Assembly: GCA_024280675.1 (NCBI GenBank)
Contig: JAJRPT010000082.1
Span: 1-15,834, forward strand
DNA: 15,834 nucleotides
Direction: 5' to 3'
Source: Bacteroidota bacterium
Lineage (GTDB): Bacteria > Bacteroidota > Ignavibacteria > Kapaibacteriales > UBA2268
Below the pieces are notes generated by a model, which was not told the origin of the DNA, searched no databases, and saw nothing but the letters and a program-made list of their open reading frames with translations. The translations under genes and the position numbers were made by a program. This document shows positions 12,730 through 15,834 of this stretch, in pieces. Position 1 is the stretch's first letter, and the number at the start of each line of letters is the position of its first letter.

Positions 12730-14211
12730 ATGAAAAACATTCCAAAAATATTTTTGATAATTATATTTTTTAGTTTTTACGCTAAAAGTAAAGAAAATAA
12801 CAGCACATCGGTTTTTAGAAATGATTTAAAAGCTCTTATCGGCGATAGCTCTTTGCAAGGATGCCAAATTGGCGTGAGCATTTGGTCTCTTAGTGAGAAA
12901 AGAGAATTGTTTAGCCACAATTCACAAAGAAATTTTACCCCCGCCTCGCTTGTTAAATTGTTCACAACATATTCTGGTCTGCATTTTCTTGGAAGTGAAT
13001 ACAGGTACAAGACTAATCTTTATCTGAACGGGCGGATTCTCGAAAGCGGAGAGCTTGACGGGGACTTGATTGTCTGGAGTAATGGAGACCCATCTCATTC
13101 TGAGAATTTTGTTTCTTATAATAAAATATTTAGTGATTGGACTTTGGTTCTTGATTCATTAGGAGTTAGCTCTATCAATGGCAGCATTATTGGGGATTTA
13201 ACATATTTTGATTCTAATAGATGGCCACTGGGCTGGTCTTGGGATGATTTGCAATATGGCTTTGGAGCAGAGGTTCAATCCCTTAATTTCAATGACAATT
13301 CGGCTAGGATTATTGTGAGTCAAGGCGTGCGTGTGGGGGCTGTGGCAAGAGTAAGAATAATTCCAAATAATTCATATATCAAGACTTTAAATAATGTAGT
13401 GACTGTTGGCAATAAATATGTTTCCGATGTTGAATTTTATAGAGAGGCTGGGTCAAATGTGGTCGAACTATCTGGTAGAATTGGCTTTAATGAGAAAAGA
13501 CCAATAAAAAAAATATTAAACATTGGCATTGATAATTCTGGGAAATATTTCCTGTACAATTTCAGAGATCACCTGCTTGAGAGTAACTTCATCATCAGGG
13601 GTGGTGACATAGTCATTGACAGAGGATCTGGTCTTGACCTTTCTTCACTGGTCTTGATAAATTCTCAAAACTCTGATTCTCTTGGGCGTATAATCAAAAT
13701 AATAAATTCTAAGAGTGTGAATTTATATGCCGAAATACTGCTAAAGACTATTGGAAAGGAGAAGACTGGGATTGGTTCTTTTGAAAAAGGATTAGAGCAG
13801 ATTGACAAAGTGGCAAAGGGTATCGGGATTGATTCTGGTCTTGAACTCTATGACGGGAGTGGTTTGTCACGGATGAATTTGATGAGTCCTAATGCGGCGA
13901 TAGAATTACTTTCCTCTGCCTACGACTCCGAGCATAGGAATGTTTTTATGTCTTCTCTTGGTCGCCCCGGCCGGGAAGGGACTCTTGAAAGAAGGATGAA
14001 AAGGAGTAAAGCAAAAAATAGAATTTGGGCGAAAACTGGGACTATGACTAATATTTCTAATATTTGTGGTTATGTGAAGACCGAAGAAGGGGAGATGCTG
14101 GCATTTGCATTATTTTTTAATAATTATACTGTTTCGTCTAGTAAAATTAGAGGTCTGCAGGACTTGATTTGCTTGAGACTAGCTTCTTATAATTCTAAAG
14201 AAAATGAGTGA
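12730..14211 (+). CDS. dacB: D-alanyl-D-alanine carboxypeptidase/endopeptidase, PBP4 (class C)
   Basis: Periplasmic low-molecular-weight penicillin-binding protein that removes terminal D-Ala or cuts peptide cross-links in peptidoglycan. It has 493 residues, the PBP4 length with its inserted domains. The N-terminal hydrophobic segment (7-18) after Lys residues is a signal peptide. Active-site motifs: SLVK with catalytic Ser73 and Lys76, preceded by FTPAS; SVN (329-331); YDGSGLSR (374-381); KTGT (435-438). The long segment between SxxK and SVN includes the PBP4-type NGDPS (118-122) and GDLTYFD (155-161) regions. All catalytic residues are present. It is divergent from the kinase-like gene across 59 bp of A/T-rich DNA that must hold both promoters; I see no clear element there. 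Confidence 0.95.
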   Translation: MKNIPKIFLIIIFFSFYAKSKENNSTSVFRNDLKALIGDSSLQGCQIGVSIWSLSEKRELFSHNSQRNFTPASLVKLFTTYSGLHFLGSEYRYKTNLYLNGRILESGELDGDLIVWSNGDPSHSENFVSYNKIFSDWTLVLDSLGVSSINGSIIGDLTYFDSNRWPLGWSWDDLQYGFGAEVQSLNFNDNSARIIVSQGVRVGAVARVRIIPNNSYIKTLNNVVTVGNKYVSDVEFYREAGSNVVELSGRIGFNEKRPIKKILNIGIDNSGKYFLYNFRDHLLESNFIIRGGDIVIDRGSGLDLSSLVLINSQNSDSLGRIIKIINSKSVNLYAEILLKTIGKEKTGIGSFEKGLEQIDKVAKGIGIDSGLELYDGSGLSRMNLMSPNAAIELLSSAYDSEHRNVFMSSLGRPGREGTLERRMKRSKAKNRIWAKTGTMTNISNICGYVKTEEGEMLAFALFFNNYTVSSSKIRGLQDLICLRLASYNSKENE

Positions 14212-14298
14212 GCTATAATTAAAAGAGACAACAAAGAATATGCTAAGCAATTTTTTTATTGCTAAATTGCGTGATTAGAAAAAACAAAAGATTAAGCT

Positions 14299-15834
14299 AT
14301 GAAAAATCTCAGAAAAGACGCATTAGATTACCATTCCAAAGGACGGAAAGGGAAAATTGAGGTGGTGACAACAAAATCTGTTAGCACACAACGTGACCTT
14401 TCTCTTGCTTATTCCCCAGGTGTTGCCGAGCCTTGTTTGGAGATTGCCAAAGACCCTGCAATGGCTTATGAATATACGGCAAAGGGTAATCTTGTGGGGG
14501 TTGTTTCCAATGGTAGTGCTGTGCTTGGGCTGGGTAATTTGGGTGCTTTGGCAAGCAAACCAGTGATGGAAGGAAAGGGCGTGCTGTTCAAGAAATTTGC
14601 AGATATTGATGTCTTTGATATTGAATTGGACAGTTATAATATTGATGAATTGGTGGGTGCTATCAAAATGATGGAACCAACTTTTGGTGGAATTAATCTC
14701 GAGGATTTCAAAGGTCCGGAATGTTTTGAGTTGGAAAAACGGTTGAAAGAAGAAATGAACATTCCTGTCTTTCACGACGACCAACACGGCACAGCAATTA
14801 TTTCTGGTGCTGCAATGTTAAATGCAGTTGAGCTTTCTGGGAAGAAATTGAGTGAGATAAAAGCAGTGTATAATGGTGCTGGAGCGGCTGGGATTGCTTG
14901 TGCAAAATTTCATATCTCACTTGGTCTCAAGGCTGAGAATATAATTATGTGCGATTCAAAAGGTGTTATCTACAGGGACCGCAAAGAAGGAATGAACAAG
15001 TACAAAGAGGAGTTTGTTCGTGATACAGAACTTAGAACCTTAGAAGATGCTATGGGAGGTGCTGATATGTTCTTTGGCTTATCCAAAGGTGGTGTAGTGA
15101 GTCAGGATATGGTAAAGTCAATGGCAAAGAACCCTGTTATACTTGCAATGGCAAATCCTGATGCTGAGATTTCCTATCCCGATGCGATGGCCGCACGTGA
15201 TGATGTAATTATGGCAACAGGGCGCTCCGATTATCCAAACCAGGTGAACAATGTACTTGGCTTTCCATTTATTTTCCGTGGAGCATTGGACGTTCACGCC
15301 CGCCAAATTAACGAAGAGATGAAACGTGCCTGTGCCATTGCGATTGCCGATCTCACAAAAGAAGATGTTCCCGATACGGTAAAACATGCCTATGGTGTCG
15401 ATGATATGAAATTTGGGAAAGATTATATTATCCCCAAGCCATTCGATCCACGTGTTCTGACTTGGGTAGCACCAGCGGTTGCACTAGCTGCCATGGAAAC
15501 TGGAGTTGCAAGAAAACCGATTGAAGATATAGATGCTTACCGGCAAGAGCTCAATATCCGTATGGGCCGGGCACATGAATTTATGTCTGTTATGAATACA
15601 AAAGCCAGAAGAACACCAAAGAAAATTGTATTTGCCGAAGGTGAAGAGCGTAAAATCATCCGTGCTGCCGAGATTGCAGTCGAGCAAGAAATTGCGCATC
15701 CAATACTTCTTGGGCGTAGGTCTGTGATTGGAGCTATTGCAGAAGAATTTAGCATTGATTTGAAAGGTATTGAGATAATCAATCCTAACAAGGACAAAGA
15801 GCGTAGAGAAGAATACGCTCGTGATTATTATAGG
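14299..15834 (+). CDS. maeB: NADP-dependent malic enzyme with C-terminal phosphotransacetylase-like domain (cut by window edge)
   Basis: Oxidative decarboxylation of malate to pyruvate with NAD(P)H. The first 512 codons are present, of about 750-760 expected; the gene runs off the right edge. Malic enzyme part: DLSLAYSPGVAEPC (33-46, Tyr38), EGKGVLFKKFADIDVFDIEL (91-110), VFHDDQHGTA (157-166), NAD(P)-binding GAGAAG (193-198), MATGRSDYPNQVNN (305-318) and FIFRGALDVHA (324-334). After a linker, RRTPKKIVFAEGEERKI (437-453) opens the Pta-like domain that marks the MaeB type; in MaeB this domain is regulatory, sensing acetyl-CoA. The start at 14299 follows an 87 bp A/T-rich spacer after dacB with no Shine-Dalgarno. 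Confidence 0.96.
   Translation, partial: MKNLRKDALDYHSKGRKGKIEVVTTKSVSTQRDLSLAYSPGVAEPCLEIAKDPAMAYEYTAKGNLVGVVSNGSAVLGLGNLGALASKPVMEGKGVLFKKFADIDVFDIELDSYNIDELVGAIKMMEPTFGGINLEDFKGPECFELEKRLKEEMNIPVFHDDQHGTAIISGAAMLNAVELSGKKLSEIKAVYNGAGAAGIACAKFHISLGLKAENIIMCDSKGVIYRDRKEGMNKYKEEFVRDTELRTLEDAMGGADMFFGLSKGGVVSQDMVKSMAKNPVILAMANPDAEISYPDAMAARDDVIMATGRSDYPNQVNNVLGFPFIFRGALDVHARQINEEMKRACAIAIADLTKEDVPDTVKHAYGVDDMKFGKDYIIPKPFDPRVLTWVAPAVALAAMETGVARKPIEDIDAYRQELNIRMGRAHEFMSVMNTKARRTPKKIVFAEGEERKIIRAAEIAVEQEIAHPILLGRRSVIGAIAEEFSIDLKGIEIINPNKDKERREEYARDYYR

Noticed and set aside
14246..14263. AGCAAT/ATTGCT hairpin after dacB as a terminator
   Set aside because: Only 6 A/T-rich base pairs, with the T-run in the loop and not after the stem; too weak to call.
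14323..14787. Long minus-strand frame opposite maeB
   Set aside because: Its product is a low-complexity shadow of the strongly conserved maeB frame on the plus strand.
15118..15797. Further minus-strand frames at the right edge
   Set aside because: They lie inside the continuous maeB coding frame and show no domain pattern of their own.
1..15834. Mobile element, prophage, toxin-antitoxin or classic defence locus
   Set aside because: No transposase, integrase, terminal repeats, phage structural gene, nuclease-methylase pair or small toxin-antitoxin pair could be recognised on either strand.

Overview
The window looks like ordinary chromosome from a low-to-moderate GC, Gram-negative bacterium of the Bacteroidota/Chlorobiota (FCB) assemblage, possibly an Ignavibacteria- or Kapabacteria-like lineage. 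This is an inference. It rests on three points: none of the genes has a recognisable Shine-Dalgarno sequence and leaders are A/T-rich; several upstream regions carry the TAnnTTTG -7 element typical of Bacteroidota; and a small membrane protein resembles a Bacteroidota/Chlorobi family. No plasmid, phage, transposase, CRISPR, tRNA or rRNA was found. Both ends cut genes: ilvE on the left (minus strand, start present) and maeB on the right (plus strand, start present).

Layout. 1-434: N-terminal part of a branched-chain aminotransferase (-). 657-1115: UspA-type stress protein (+), ending 6 bp from the stop of hflX (1122-2393, -). Upstream of hflX is a perfect 3 x 12 bp A/T repeat. 2551-2760: two-helix membrane protein (-). 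2891-4668: proline dehydrogenase and an exported endonuclease/exonuclease/phosphatase-fold protein (+), overlapping by ATGA. 4669-4924: hairpin-rich spacer. 4925-5218: hypothetical protein, possibly frameshifted away from a Cys-rich N-terminus. 5222-7257: ruvB and an upstream cation-diffusion-facilitator gene in one minus-strand unit. 7452-8960: replicative helicase dnaB (+). 8961-9118: a triplicated 11 bp terminator arm followed by a triplicated ~40 bp element. 9127-12670: a tightly packed four-gene minus-strand unit (REC-PAS-kinase protein, thioredoxin-like lipoprotein, EVE-domain protein, polytopic membrane protein). 12730-14211: dacB/PBP4 (+). 14299 to the right edge: maeB (+).

Most genes are housekeeping: amino-acid and proline metabolism, ribosome rescue, Holliday-junction migration, replication, peptidoglycan trimming and malate oxidation. 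The least ordinary part is the 9127-12670 unit. Its first gene encodes a receiver-PAS-histidine-kinase-like protein in which the phospho-accepting His of the dimerisation helix is replaced by Leu (codon CTC), while the receiver Asp and the ATP-binding lobe remain. It starts at a TTG, and the genes behind it encode a CxC thioredoxin-like lipoprotein, a modified-base-reader-type EVE protein and a membrane protein. Other points worth a second look are the cation transporter whose TM2 and TM5 metal sites each keep only one Asp but which has a Cys-rich tail, the tandem repeats around the dnaB terminator, and the suspected frameshift near 4950. I see no certain new defence or mobile system.
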